18,418 nucleotides of DNA from an uncultured Selenomonas sp. (GTDB lineage: Bacteria; Bacillota; Negativicutes; Selenomonadales; Selenomonadaceae): positions 1 to 18,418 of the forward strand of contig CALIBA010000171.1 of the NCBI GenBank assembly GCA_938045435.1. Reading direction: 5' to 3'. Below, in pieces: positions 1 to 7,076 of the stretch. Within the stretch, counting starts at the first letter, position 1; every line of letters starts with the position of its first letter. Below the pieces are notes generated by a model. It did not search any database and was not told the DNA's origin. It worked only from the letters and a program-made list of their open reading frames with translations. The translations under genes were made by a program, and so were the position numbers.

Positions 1-53
1 CCGTGGTCGATGTGGGCGATGATGGAAAAATTGCGGATATGCTTCTGATCCAT
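1..53 (-). CDS. lepA: Elongation factor 4 (LepA), N-terminal fragment
   Basis: Only the first 17 codons lie in the window; the gene runs off the left edge on the minus strand. The peptide begins MDQKHIRNFSIIAHIDHG, the conserved start of LepA: the beta strand and P-loop entry of its GTPase domain, normally continuing GKSTLADRL. LepA is a ribosome-associated translational GTPase related to EF-G that acts on stalled or back-translocated ribosomes. The ATG at 53-51 follows a GAAGGAGATAAT ribosome binding site. It starts 23 bases after the stop of nif3, so it probably belongs to the trmK-nif3 transcript. The short N-terminal motif is diagnostic, but the rest of the gene cannot be seen. Confidence 0.88.
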   Translation of the reverse strand, partial: MDQKHIRNFSIIAHIDH

Positions 54-76
54 ATTATCTCCTTCGATTTCTTCCT

Positions 77-886
77 TTATACAATCACATCGAACACGTC
101 GCACTGCGTGTTTGTGACAAAAATCTCAATCTCTCCGCGCTCGGATGCAAGCTCTGTACGCAGGTGCTCGGTAAGAACGGGCAAAACGGGTGCCTCCGTG
201 CCGAAGTGCCCGGCGTCGATGATGTGCATGCCCTGCTCGACGGCGCGCTGCGCGTCGTGGTACTTCACATCGCCCGTGACGTAGACATCCATGCCAAGGC
301 GTATGGCGTTATCAATAAACTCTGCGCCGGCACCTCCGCAGACGGCAACACGGCGCACAGGGCGTGCAGCAGCGGCAACGAGGCGCACATGCGTGACACC
401 GAGGCGTTCCTTCACTGTGTGGGCAAAGTCCTCGATGCTCATCGGCGCAGAAAGGGTTCCGACAAGCCCGAGGCTCTCGTCATCCCCTTCCTCCTGCCCT
501 GTGATGACAAAAGAGGAAAGTTTTTCAAGTCCGATGTTTTCCGCGAGCACGTCGTTTACACCGCCGCGCACAATATCGAGATTCGTATGCGCCGCCGCGA
601 CGGCGATGCCGTTTGTGAGGAGAGCTGCAAGGCGGCGTCCGAGCGGAAGATCCGTACGCAGCTGCTTGATGCCGCGAAAAATTGCGGGATGATGCGCAAT
701 TATCATGTCTGCCCTGCGTTCAATGGCTTCCTGCGTAACAGCATCGTCCACGTCGAGCGCGATGAGGATGCGATTCACTTTTTGCGCAAAACTCCCGACG
801 AGCAGCCCCGGGTTGTCCCAGTCCTCGGCAAGGCGGCGCGGTGCGATGCGCTCTAAGGCGTTCATGATGACCTGACAGCTGAGCAT
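77..886 (-). CDS. Nif3-like dinuclear metal centre protein (DUF34/YqfO family)
   Basis: A 269-residue member of the Nif3/DUF34 family, which forms toroidal hexamers with a two-metal site in each subunit. The expected ligands are visible: His65-His66 in IIAHHP, Asp104 in AHTNLD, and His227 and Glu231 in AGHFGTE. The length matches the short form (E. coli YbgI type); the central PII-like insertion of Bacillus YqfO is absent. Annotations as GTP cyclohydrolase I type 2 exist for the family, but its physiological reaction is unsettled. The ATG at 886 has an AAAGGAGGAGAGCACC ribosome binding site. It lies downstream of trmK and upstream of lepA; the trmK-nif3 pair is conserved in Bacillota (yqfN-yqfO in B. 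subtilis), suggesting a link to tRNA or translation. Confidence 0.93.
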   Translation of the reverse strand: MLSCQVIMNALERIAPRRLAEDWDNPGLLVGSFAQKVNRILIALDVDDAVTQEAIERRADMIIAHHPAIFRGIKQLRTDLPLGRRLAALLTNGIAVAAAHTNLDIVRGGVNDVLAENIGLEKLSSFVITGQEEGDDESLGLVGTLSAPMSIEDFAHTVKERLGVTHVRLVAAAARPVRRVAVCGGAGAEFIDNAIRLGMDVYVTGDVKYHDAQRAVEQGMHIIDAGHFGTEAPVLPVLTEHLRTELASERGEIEIFVTNTQCDVFDVIV

Positions 887-1002
887 GGTGCTCTCCTCCT
901 TTGTATGAAAATACCGTTTTTAGGCAGGCACTGATAAAATGAATTTGATTCATGTTCCCCTAGACATATGCCCTCTCCCTGCCATGCGGGGAAAACAGCA
1001 TA

Positions 1003-1719
1003 TTATGCGTACGGACACTTAAAAGCGCAAGATAATGCGAGCAGTGTCCGCAGCGCCGCAAGATGCGACACCGCTGCACGATACGCCGCGCTCTGCCGTG
1101 CCACCGCGCTTTGCCCCATCCCCTCTGCCGCACGCGTGAGCCTTGCAATATGCGTCATGATATGCGCGTGGAGCAGCGGGTCATGCTTTGCAAAGAGCTT
1201 TGCACCAATGAGTAAAAGTGCCTCATCCGGCACTGCTGCACGCCCCTGCCTTGCGCAGATGACTTCATAGAGACGCCCGCCTGCCCGCACAAGTGTCTCA
1301 TCCGCAATGTGCCAATCATTTTCATAGAGCCAGCGGCGCAGAGCATCGGCTGCGTTCATCGGTTGGAGCACGAGGGTTCCCACCGTGCACAAAATGTGCG
1401 GTGCAGCTGCTAGAATCTGCGCCATCAGTGTACCGCCCATCCCCGCGATGGCAACGGTATCTGCCTCATCCGGCAGGAGGACAGAAAGACCATCGCCCTG
1501 CCGCACATCAATCCGGTCGATGCACTGACATCGTGCTGCCGTACGCCGTGCCGCAAGGCATGCCCCCGCGCTGAGATCCCCGACGATGGCACGCGGACAG
1601 CGCCCCTCCTGAACGAGTGCAGCAGCGAGATAGGCATGATCTCCGCCGATGTCTGCAAGTACATCGCCCGCAGGGACAAAGGCGGCGATCGCCCGCAGGC
1701 GTGCATCTATCTGTATCAT
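1003..1719 (-). CDS. trmK: tRNA (adenine(22)-N(1))-methyltransferase TrmK
   Basis: A 238-residue SAM-dependent methyltransferase of the TrmK/YqfN family, which makes m1A22 in the D-loop region of tRNAs with purine at position 22. Motif I is ADIGGDHAYL (residues 22-31), where the family usually has DIGTDHAYLP. The IAGMGG loop (91-96) and the LQPMNAADALRRW segment (118-130) are family hallmarks. The ATG at 1719 follows GGGAGTGGGGCT. It is the first gene of the minus-strand trmK-nif3-lepA group, with 116 bases before nif3 in which I see no convincing terminator. A terminator behind tRNA-Asn lies just upstream, so trmK should have its own promoter in 1720-1784, but I see no strong match there. 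Confidence 0.93.
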   Translation of the reverse strand: MIQIDARLRAIAAFVPAGDVLADIGGDHAYLAAALVQEGRCPRAIVGDLSAGACLAARRTAARCQCIDRIDVRQGDGLSVLLPDEADTVAIAGMGGTLMAQILAAAPHILCTVGTLVLQPMNAADALRRWLYENDWHIADETLVRAGGRLYEVICARQGRAAVPDEALLLIGAKLFAKHDPLLHAHIMTHIARLTRAAEGMGQSAVARQSAAYRAAVSHLAALRTLLALSCAFKCPYA

Positions 1720-1784
1720 AGCCCCACTCCCGTGCTGCCAACAATCTCCTCTGATGTCCTAGCTCATACGCGTACAAAGATGAG

Positions 1785-1816
1785 AAAAAAAGAGGGCGTA
1801 ACTCCGTTACACCCTC
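1785..1816 (-). terminator. Rho-independent terminator of tRNA-Asn
   Basis: Read on the minus strand this is GAGGGTGTAAC, a three-base loop, GTTACGCCCTC and a run of seven T. The stem is 11 bp with one G-T wobble. It lies 12 bases past the CCA end of the tRNA and insulates the tRNA from trmK. Confidence 0.9.
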
Positions 1817-1828
1817 AAAATATGCAAA

Positions 1829-1904
1829 TGGCTCCTCGAACAGGACTCGAACCTGTGACATTCTGATTAACAGTCAGACGCTCTACCGACTGAGCTATCG
1901 AGGA
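1829..1904 (-). tRNA. tRNA-Asn (anticodon GTT)
   Basis: A 76-base tRNA on the minus strand. The acceptor stem TCCTCGA pairs with TCGAGGA, followed by discriminator G and an encoded CCA. The D arm contains AGCTCAGTCGGTAGAGC. The anticodon stem TCTGA/TCAGA closes the loop CTGTTAA, giving anticodon GTT for asparagine. The T arm is ACAGG-TTCGAGT-CCTGT. All arms pair without mismatch. It is a single-gene unit with its own consensus promoter and terminator. Confidence 0.97.
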
Positions 1905-1921
1905 ATGCTTCAGACTGGATT

Positions 1922-1950
1922 ATTATAATCGCTGTGCGCCATGCTGTCAA
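1922..1950 (-). promoter_or_regulatory. Consensus sigma-70/SigA promoter of tRNA-Asn
   Basis: On the minus strand TTGACA (1950-1945) and TATAAT (1927-1922) are separated by exactly 17 bases, a perfect consensus. The predicted start lies about 10 bases before the mature tRNA 5' end, leaving a very short leader for RNase P to remove. Confidence 0.9.
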
Positions 1951-1966
1951 GAAAAATTCTCCCAAT

Positions 1967-1993
1967 AAAAAAATAGCCGCTTTGCAGGCGGCT
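1967..1993 (-). terminator. Rho-independent terminator after the 67-residue membrane protein
   Basis: On the minus strand AGCCGC, a seven-base loop and GCGGCT are followed by A and seven T. It sits 8 bases past the stop codon at 2002 and ends the yitT-side minus-strand unit before the tRNA-Asn promoter. Confidence 0.85.
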
Positions 1994-2001
1994 CTGTGAA
2001 A

Positions 2002-2205
2002 TCATGGGAGATGGCGGATACGTCCATCAGGAGGGGTAAAATAATGCGGCTGCAATGCAGCAGATTTTCTTACCTGATAACGCTTGCAGAGTGAAACGAA
2101 AATCCATTTCAAAAACATATAGACAGGAATAAGAACGGTAATGAATACCATCATATAAGCAGTGATTACAATAAGCGCCCATATAACATACAAAAAGGCA
2201 GCCAC
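2002..2205 (-). CDS. Small membrane protein of unknown function (67 aa)
   Basis: I do not recognise a family. The frame can be opened further upstream at a TTG (2235), but the GTG at 2205 is preferred because GGAGGGAG sits 5 bases before it. The protein would begin MAAFLYVIWALIV. Residues 2-42 are almost entirely hydrophobic, enough for one long or two closely packed membrane helices. A basic segment (CKRYQVRK) and a polar tail ending PPDGRIRHLP follow, so the tail probably faces the cytoplasm. It is the last gene before a clear terminator. A TTGACA at 2280-2275 could be a -35 element, but its -10 partner (TCATTC) is poor. The ribosome binding site plus dedicated terminator support a real gene. 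Confidence 0.6.
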   Translation of the reverse strand: MAAFLYVIWALIVITAYMMVFITVLIPVYMFLKWIFVSLCKRYQVRKSAALQPHYFTPPDGRIRHLP

Positions 2206-2311
2206 GGCGTCTCCCTCCAATCCATCTGTATGCAAGCCCCTTTTGATACACGAATGACAGAAAAGGTACTACTTTGTCAACAGAAAACATGTGCGCTTTC
2301 CTGTCGTTGTA

Positions 2312-2980
2312 TTACTGCTCCAGCATATGCGCGCGCAACGCCCGCATATGCTGCTTTAGCCCCATGCGTTCCAGTGCCTCACGCATCGCCTCATAGGCAA
2401 GGGTGCGCACACTGCCGCAGGGATAGGACCCATCCGTGCACCTGCGCACGCTGCGGCGCTCAACGATCTCCCCTGTCTGCCGGTCATAGAGAAGTACGCG
2501 CACTGCCGCCCGGCCTACGATATAGTCATCTCCGCAGGAAAACCACGCATGGTAAACCTCCTCACTGTACGATTCGAGGATGGGCAAAACGGCAATATCT
2601 GCGCCGACCTCATCCGCCGTCTCACGCAGCACACTAGGATAGTCATATGTCCCCCGCTTTCCCGCATGGCGTGCAAGTGCCGCATCATAGGCGGCAAAGA
2701 GATCGTGCTCATCCACATCCACAAACCAGTCCATTGCCGCATTGAGCGGCATATGCAGTGCCGCCCTCACCATATCGGAAAGATGATGCTCCGTCCGCGT
2801 ATCGAGCGCCCACACATCCTCCCCCGCTGCAAGCGGCAGCTGCGCCACACGCGCCGCGCCAAATACCGTGGTGGATGCAGTCATACTGAGCAGCAGGAAA
2901 AGCCCGGCAATCAGCCCGTACGTCCCCCGTAAGAGCAGCCCGCAGCGCCGCAGCAGCTCGAACCTAAAAAGCGTCCTCAT
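2312..2980 (-). CDS. Exported or membrane-anchored protein of unknown function (222 aa)
   Basis: No family is recognised with confidence. The ATG at 2980 is chosen over a start at 3088 because AAGGAGGCGGCTGTC precedes it and because it avoids running into the preceding gene. Residues 1-19 are basic and residues 20-42 hydrophobic, forming an uncleaved anchor or a signal peptide. The rest is a soluble domain of alternating short strands and helices. The stretch ADIAVLPILESY (128-139), followed by VRVLLYDRQTGEIVERRSVRR (160-180), resembles CsgG/TolB-N-type extracytoplasmic domains, but that is only an impression. Cys149, Cys181 and Cys188 could form a disulphide. It starts 31 bases after the yitT stop, so it is probably co-transcribed with it. 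Confidence 0.72.
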   Translation of the reverse strand: MRTLFRFELLRRCGLLLRGTYGLIAGLFLLLSMTASTTVFGAARVAQLPLAAGEDVWALDTRTEHHLSDMVRAALHMPLNAAMDWFVDVDEHDLFAAYDAALARHAGKRGTYDYPSVLRETADEVGADIAVLPILESYSEEVYHAWFSCGDDYIVGRAAVRVLLYDRQTGEIVERRSVRRCTDGSYPCGSVRTLAYEAMREALERMGLKQHMRALRAHMLEQ

Positions 2981-3011
2981 GACAGCCGCCTCCTTTCTCC
3001 GCAGAGAGGGA

Positions 3012-3971
3012 TTAGTGAATCGCTTTTTTCTTAAACCTACCGCCCACGATGTCATGGACGGCGTTGATAGTAACGAACGCACGCTCATCCTTATCGAGCA
3101 CGATTTCCTTCAGTTTATCCAGTTCCAGACGCGTCACGACACAGTAGAGGATTTCCTTTGCCTCGCCCGTATAGCCGCCCGCGCCATGCAGGAGCGTCAC
3201 GCCGCGCCCCAAACGCTCGTTCAGCGCTTCGGTGATCTCCTCGTGCTCGTTCGTCACAATCATGACAGCATAGGACTCATCCAAACCTTTAAGCACCACG
3301 TCGATCATCTTGGCGATGACGAAATACGCAAAGAGAGAGTACATCGCCTTGTCCCATCCGTAGAGAAGCCCGGCAGAGGAGAGGATAAAGAGGTTGATGA
3401 ACATGACAACCTCACCGACGGAGAACTGCGTGCGTGCATCCATGATGATGGCGACAATCTCGGTGCCATCGAAGGAGCCTCCCGTACGCATAACGATGCC
3501 GACACCCAGCCCCGTGACGACACCGCCAAAAATCGCTGCGAGAAAGGGATCTGTTGTCACCTGCGGCACGCTGTGCAGTACACCCGACCAAAGAGAAAGC
3601 ATAATGATGGCAAAGATGGTCGAGAGTGCAAAGCTTTTTCCAATCTGCTTATACCCCATGTAGACGAATGGAATGTTGTAAACGACAAGGAAGATGCCGA
3701 GACTCATGCCTGTAATGGTCTGCGACATGATGGAAAGGCCGACTACGCCGCCGTCGATGACGTGGTTCGGGATGAGGAAAAGTTCAAGCCCTGCCGCCGT
3801 AATGAGCGCCCCGAGAATCAGCATCAAGCATTTCTTCAGATAGAACAGGGCGCCTTTGGGTGGCGGCACCTTCTTTTCCTTTTCGCCCCTCTCCTTTGGC
3901 TGTTCTTTCTGCGCCGGCTCCTGCGGCACCGCGTCCTTATGTAAATCTTCAGCAACAATTGCCGCGGTCAT
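3012..3971 (-). CDS. YitT family membrane protein with C-terminal DUF2179
   Basis: A 319-residue protein. Residues 1-40 form a charged Lys/Glu/Pro-rich cytoplasmic tail longer than in most relatives. Residues 45-228 carry about five or six membrane helices of the YitT/DUF161 domain, including LFLIPNHVIDGGVVGLS and MRTGGSFDGTEIVA. Residues 235-312 form the DUF2179 cytoplasmic domain with its typical RGVTLLHGAGGYTG and a YCVVTRLELDKLKEIV core. Family members are thought to be transporters or regulators, but no substrate is established. The ATG at 3971 follows TAGGAGTGAAGTT. It heads a minus-strand unit with the 222-residue exported protein and is transcribed divergently from fruK. Confidence 0.9.
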   Translation of the reverse strand: MTAAIVAEDLHKDAVPQEPAQKEQPKERGEKEKKVPPPKGALFYLKKCLMLILGALITAAGLELFLIPNHVIDGGVVGLSIMSQTITGMSLGIFLVVYNIPFVYMGYKQIGKSFALSTIFAIIMLSLWSGVLHSVPQVTTDPFLAAIFGGVVTGLGVGIVMRTGGSFDGTEIVAIIMDARTQFSVGEVVMFINLFILSSAGLLYGWDKAMYSLFAYFVIAKMIDVVLKGLDESYAVMIVTNEHEEITEALNERLGRGVTLLHGAGGYTGEAKEILYCVVTRLELDKLKEIVLDKDERAFVTINAVHDIVGGRFKKKAIH

Positions 3972-4008
3972 AACTTCACTCCTATTTTTGATTTTCTTTA
4001 TACTCTAT

Positions 4009-4037
4009 ATTATAGAGGAAACCTGCATGACTGACAA
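4009..4037 (-). promoter_or_regulatory. Promoter of the yitT unit
   Basis: On the minus strand TTGTCA (4037-4032), a 17-base spacer and a perfect TATAAT (4014-4009). The -10 is embedded in a 15-base perfect palindrome, CTCTATATTATAGAG (4003-4017), a 7-1-7 arrangement that could be an operator. Confidence 0.8.
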
Positions 4038-4061
4038 GTGCTCGGATATGCGACGGTTTTC

Positions 4062-4090
4062 TTGACTTTGGTATTGCTCCGATATATCAT
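4062..4090 (+). promoter_or_regulatory. Promoter of fruK-fruA
   Basis: TTGACT (4062-4067), a 17-base spacer and TATCAT (4085-4090), each one base off consensus. The predicted start leaves a leader of roughly 45 bases before the fruK ATG. I find no good match to a CcpA cre site in the leader. Confidence 0.75.
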
Positions 4091-4143
4091 AGCCCTATAA
4101 AGCAGAATCAATTTCATCGTTATGTAAGGAGGGGGAATATCGT

Positions 4144-5052
4144 ATGATCTACACGGTTACATTCAATCCGTCGATTGATTATATCGTGCGTCTTGCGTCT
4201 TTCACCACAGGTGAAATCAACCGCGCAGACTATGAGCAAATCCTGCCGGGCGGCAAGGGCATCAATGTTTCCATTGTGCTGAAAAATCTCGGACACGAGA
4301 GCACGGCTCTTGGATTCCTCGCGGGATTTACGGGCGCCGCACTGCGGGATCAGCTCGCATCCTTTGGCGTCACAAGTGACTTCGTGCCGCTCGCGGAGGG
4401 GTTCTCACGCATCAACGTCAAAATCAAGGCGGAAAGCGAAACAGAGATCAATGGACAAGGCCCCATCATCACAAAAGAGGCACAGCTCTCCCTTTTCGAG
4501 AAACTAGATCATCTCGCGCACGACGATACGCTCGTTCTCGCCGGCTCCATCCCAAATACACTGCCCGATGATATGTATGAGCGCATCATGGAACATCTGT
4601 CGGGGCGCGGCATCCGCATCGTCGTCGATGCGACAAAGAACCTCCTGCGGCGCGTGCTGAAGTACCGCCCCTTTCTCATCAAGCCGAACAATCACGAACT
4701 GGGCGAAATGTTTGGCGTCACCCTCGAAAGCGACGATGAAATCGTCGCCCATGCGAAAAAACTCCAAGAGGAGGGCGCCCAAAATGTCCTTATCTCAATG
4801 GCGGGGGACGGCGCCATTCTCCTCACCGCAGAGGGCGTTTTTTATCGCAGTGCTGCACCAAAGGGCACGCTCGTCAACTCCGTCGGTGCGGGGGACTCCA
4901 TGGTCGCGGGCTTCCTCGCGGGCTACATGGAGTCCGGCGGCAGCTACGAACGCGCCTTCTATATGGGCGTTGCGACCGGCTCCGCTTCTGCATTTTCTGA
5001 GAACCTCGCCACGCGCAGCGAAGCGCTCGCACTCTTAAAGACAATTTCCTGA
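4144..5052 (+). CDS. fruK: 1-phosphofructokinase
   Basis: Phosphorylates fructose-1-phosphate to fructose-1,6-bisphosphate with ATP in the cytoplasm, the step after PTS uptake. At 302 residues it has the normal length of the PfkB-family enzyme. Visible signatures are the N-terminal VTFNPSIDY (5-13), the sugar-binding PGGKGIN (35-41), AGSIPNTLP (133-141) and the C-terminal PfkB signature NSVGAGDSMVAGFLAG with catalytic Asp251. The ATG follows a strong AAGGAGGGGG about 10 bases upstream. It is the first gene of the operon and lies 34 bases before fruA. Many Bacillota have a DeoR-family fruR in front; here a divergent yitT takes that place. The fruA partner favours 1-phosphofructokinase over tagatose-6-phosphate kinase. 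Confidence 0.95.
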   Translation: MIYTVTFNPSIDYIVRLASFTTGEINRADYEQILPGGKGINVSIVLKNLGHESTALGFLAGFTGAALRDQLASFGVTSDFVPLAEGFSRINVKIKAESETEINGQGPIITKEAQLSLFEKLDHLAHDDTLVLAGSIPNTLPDDMYERIMEHLSGRGIRIVVDATKNLLRRVLKYRPFLIKPNNHELGEMFGVTLESDDEIVAHAKKLQEEGAQNVLISMAGDGAILLTAEGVFYRSAAPKGTLVNSVGAGDSMVAGFLAGYMESGGSYERAFYMGVATGSASAFSENLATRSEALALLKTIS

Positions 5053-5086
5053 CGCATGGAAACTATTTGTTAAGGAGGGATTCCCT

Positions 5087-6982
5087 TTGCAGATCAACGA
5101 TCTTTTGAAACCTGAGAGCATCGCGCTTGGCATTGCCCCGCCCGCCTCGAAAGAGGAGGCTATCCGCCTCCTCGCGGACTACATGGAAAAGGGCGGTAAT
5201 CTCAGCGACAAGGAGCAGTATGTCAAAGACGTGCTCACACGTGAGGAGAGCGGCACCACAGGGCTTGGCGACGGTATCGCAACACCCCATGCCAAGAGCG
5301 CAGGCGTCACGGCAGCGGGACTTGCCGCCATGACCATCCCCGACGGCATGGATTTTGCCGCGATGGACGGCAACCCAAGCAGACTCTTTTTCATGATTGC
5401 AGCGCCTGATGCCGCAAACGATGAACACATCCAGATTCTCTCAAAGCTCGCCACCATGATTATGGATCCTGACTTTAAGGAAGCACTCATTCAGGCGAAA
5501 TCCGTCGCGGAGTTCCGCAAGCTCATCGACGATAAGGAAAATGACCGTTTTGCAGCACCCAGTACCGCAGAAGAACCCGCATCCCCCTCCGCCGATCACA
5601 TTCAGCTTCTCGCCGTCACGGCATGTCCAACAGGCATCGCCCACACCTTTATGGCAGCAGAAAGCCTTGAGCAGCACGCAAAAAAACGCGGCATTTCCAT
5701 CAAGGTCGAAACCAACGGCTCTGCGGGCGTGAAGAACGTCCTCACGGATGCGGAGATCTCCGCCGCCGACGGCATCATCGTCGCCGCCGACAAACAGGTT
5801 GCAATGGCACGATTTGATGGGCACCGCGTCGTCATCACAAAGGTTGCCGACGGCATCAACAAGGCGGACGAACTCATCGACCGCGCGCTGTCGGGAAATG
5901 CCCCCGTCTATCACAGCGCAGGCGCAGACGCTGCCGAGAGCGCCGAAACGGGGGAGGATGAGAGCCTCGCGCGTCAGATTTACAAACACCTCATGAACGG
6001 CGTCTCGCACATGCTCCCCTTCGTTGTCGGTGGCGGCATCCTCATCGCGCTTGCCTTCCTCTTTGACGACTACACGATTGACCCCGCGAACTTTGGCTCA
6101 AACACCCCGCTCGCCAAATTCTTCAAGGATGTCGGCGGCGCCTCCTTCGGCTTCATGCTCCCCGTTCTTGCCGGCTTTATTGCCATGTCCATCGCCGACC
6201 GTCCGGGCCTTGCTGTGGGCTTCGTCGGTGGTGCCATTGCGGGAATGACGGGTACTGGCTTCCTCGGCGCCTTGCTTGCTGGCTTTGTCGCAGGCTATAC
6301 GGTCAACTTCCTAAAAAAGGCGTTTGCGCAGCTTCCGGCCTCGCTCGACGGCATCAAACCCATCCTGCTTTACCCCTTCTTCGGCATCCTCATCATGGGA
6401 TTCATCTCCTTCTTCATCATCGCACCGCCCGTCTCCGCCATCAATACATGGATGATTGCAACACTCGGCGGCATGGACCCCTCTGCGCGCGTTCTTATGG
6501 GCGCCATTGTTGGCGGCATGATGGCGATTGATATGGGCGGCCCCATCAACAAGGCGGCATATGTCACCGGCACGGGGCTGCTCGCCTCAGGAGAATTCCA
6601 TGTCATGGCGGCGGTCATGGCAGGCGGTATGGTGCCGCCTCTTGCCATTGCGCTTGCAACCACCTTCTGCAAGAACCGCTTTACCGAAAGCCAACGGAAA
6701 GCCGGCATCACCAACTATGTCATGGGGCTGTCTTTCATCACCGAAGGCGCCATTCCTTTTGCCGCCGCCGACCCTGTCCGCGTCATCCCTTCCATGGTTG
6801 TCGGCGCTTCGCTCGCAGGTGCACTTACCATGCTCTTTGACTGCACGCTCCGCGCACCGCACGGCGGCATCTTCGTCGTGCCCACCATCGGCAACCCCTT
6901 CATGTATCTCGTAAGCATCCTCATCGGTGCTGTTGTCGGTGCCATCATTCTCTCCTTGCTGAAAAAACCAATCAGCGCATAA
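5087..6982 (+). CDS. fruA: PTS fructose transporter, EIIABC fusion
   Basis: A 631-residue fructose permease that imports fructose and phosphorylates it at C1 using phospho-HPr. Domain order is IIA-IIB-IIC. IIA spans about 1-150, with the phospho-acceptor His68 in GIATPHAKS. IIB spans about 172-268, with phospho-Cys180 in VTACPTGIAHTFMAAE. A flexible Ala/Glu-rich linker (about 272-294) leads to the membrane IIC domain (about 297-631), with PINKAAYVTGTGLL and TEGAIPFAAADP. The start is a TTG, supported by AAGGAGGG 7 bases upstream and by the canonical MQINDLL beginning. It is co-transcribed with fruK, whose substrate it produces. No HPr-like domain is fused. Confidence 0.96.
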   Translation: MQINDLLKPESIALGIAPPASKEEAIRLLADYMEKGGNLSDKEQYVKDVLTREESGTTGLGDGIATPHAKSAGVTAAGLAAMTIPDGMDFAAMDGNPSRLFFMIAAPDAANDEHIQILSKLATMIMDPDFKEALIQAKSVAEFRKLIDDKENDRFAAPSTAEEPASPSADHIQLLAVTACPTGIAHTFMAAESLEQHAKKRGISIKVETNGSAGVKNVLTDAEISAADGIIVAADKQVAMARFDGHRVVITKVADGINKADELIDRALSGNAPVYHSAGADAAESAETGEDESLARQIYKHLMNGVSHMLPFVVGGGILIALAFLFDDYTIDPANFGSNTPLAKFFKDVGGASFGFMLPVLAGFIAMSIADRPGLAVGFVGGAIAGMTGTGFLGALLAGFVAGYTVNFLKKAFAQLPASLDGIKPILLYPFFGILIMGFISFFIIAPPVSAINTWMIATLGGMDPSARVLMGAIVGGMMAIDMGGPINKAAYVTGTGLLASGEFHVMAAVMAGGMVPPLAIALATTFCKNRFTESQRKAGITNYVMGLSFITEGAIPFAAADPVRVIPSMVVGASLAGALTMLFDCTLRAPHGGIFVVPTIGNPFMYLVSILIGAVVGAIILSLLKKPISA

Positions 6983-6997
6983 GGACAGGACGCGTAA

Positions 6998-7043
6998 AAC
7001 GGGGCTGCTGCATGATGAATCCATATCATGCAGCAGCCCCGTT
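6998..7043. terminator. Long hairpin between convergent fruA and the symporter gene
   Basis: A perfect 19-bp stem (6998-7016 with 7025-7043) with an eight-base loop, rich in GGGGCTGCTGCATGAT. Both flanks are moderately T-rich in their own reading direction (TTGATTTTA on plus, TTTTACGCG on minus). It lies between two converging genes, so it most likely stops transcription from both sides. Confidence 0.85.
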
Positions 7044-7076
7044 GATTTTATCCCCGTGTGTCGTATATGCGAAACG

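Noticed and set aside
720..953. Minus-strand frame beginning MNQIHFISACLK upstream of nif3
   Set aside because: Most of it overlaps nif3 in another frame and turns Arg/His/Cys-rich; the AGGGG is only three bases from the ATG.
1636..1866. Plus-strand frame ending in MAPRTGLEPVTF
   Set aside because: This is the well-known spurious peptide read antisense through a tRNA gene; it covers tRNA-Asn and the start of trmK.
2868..3944. 358-codon plus-strand open frame
   Set aside because: It lies wholly antisense to the YitT gene, has low-complexity charged composition and no ribosome binding site. It is a shadow of GC-rich coding DNA.
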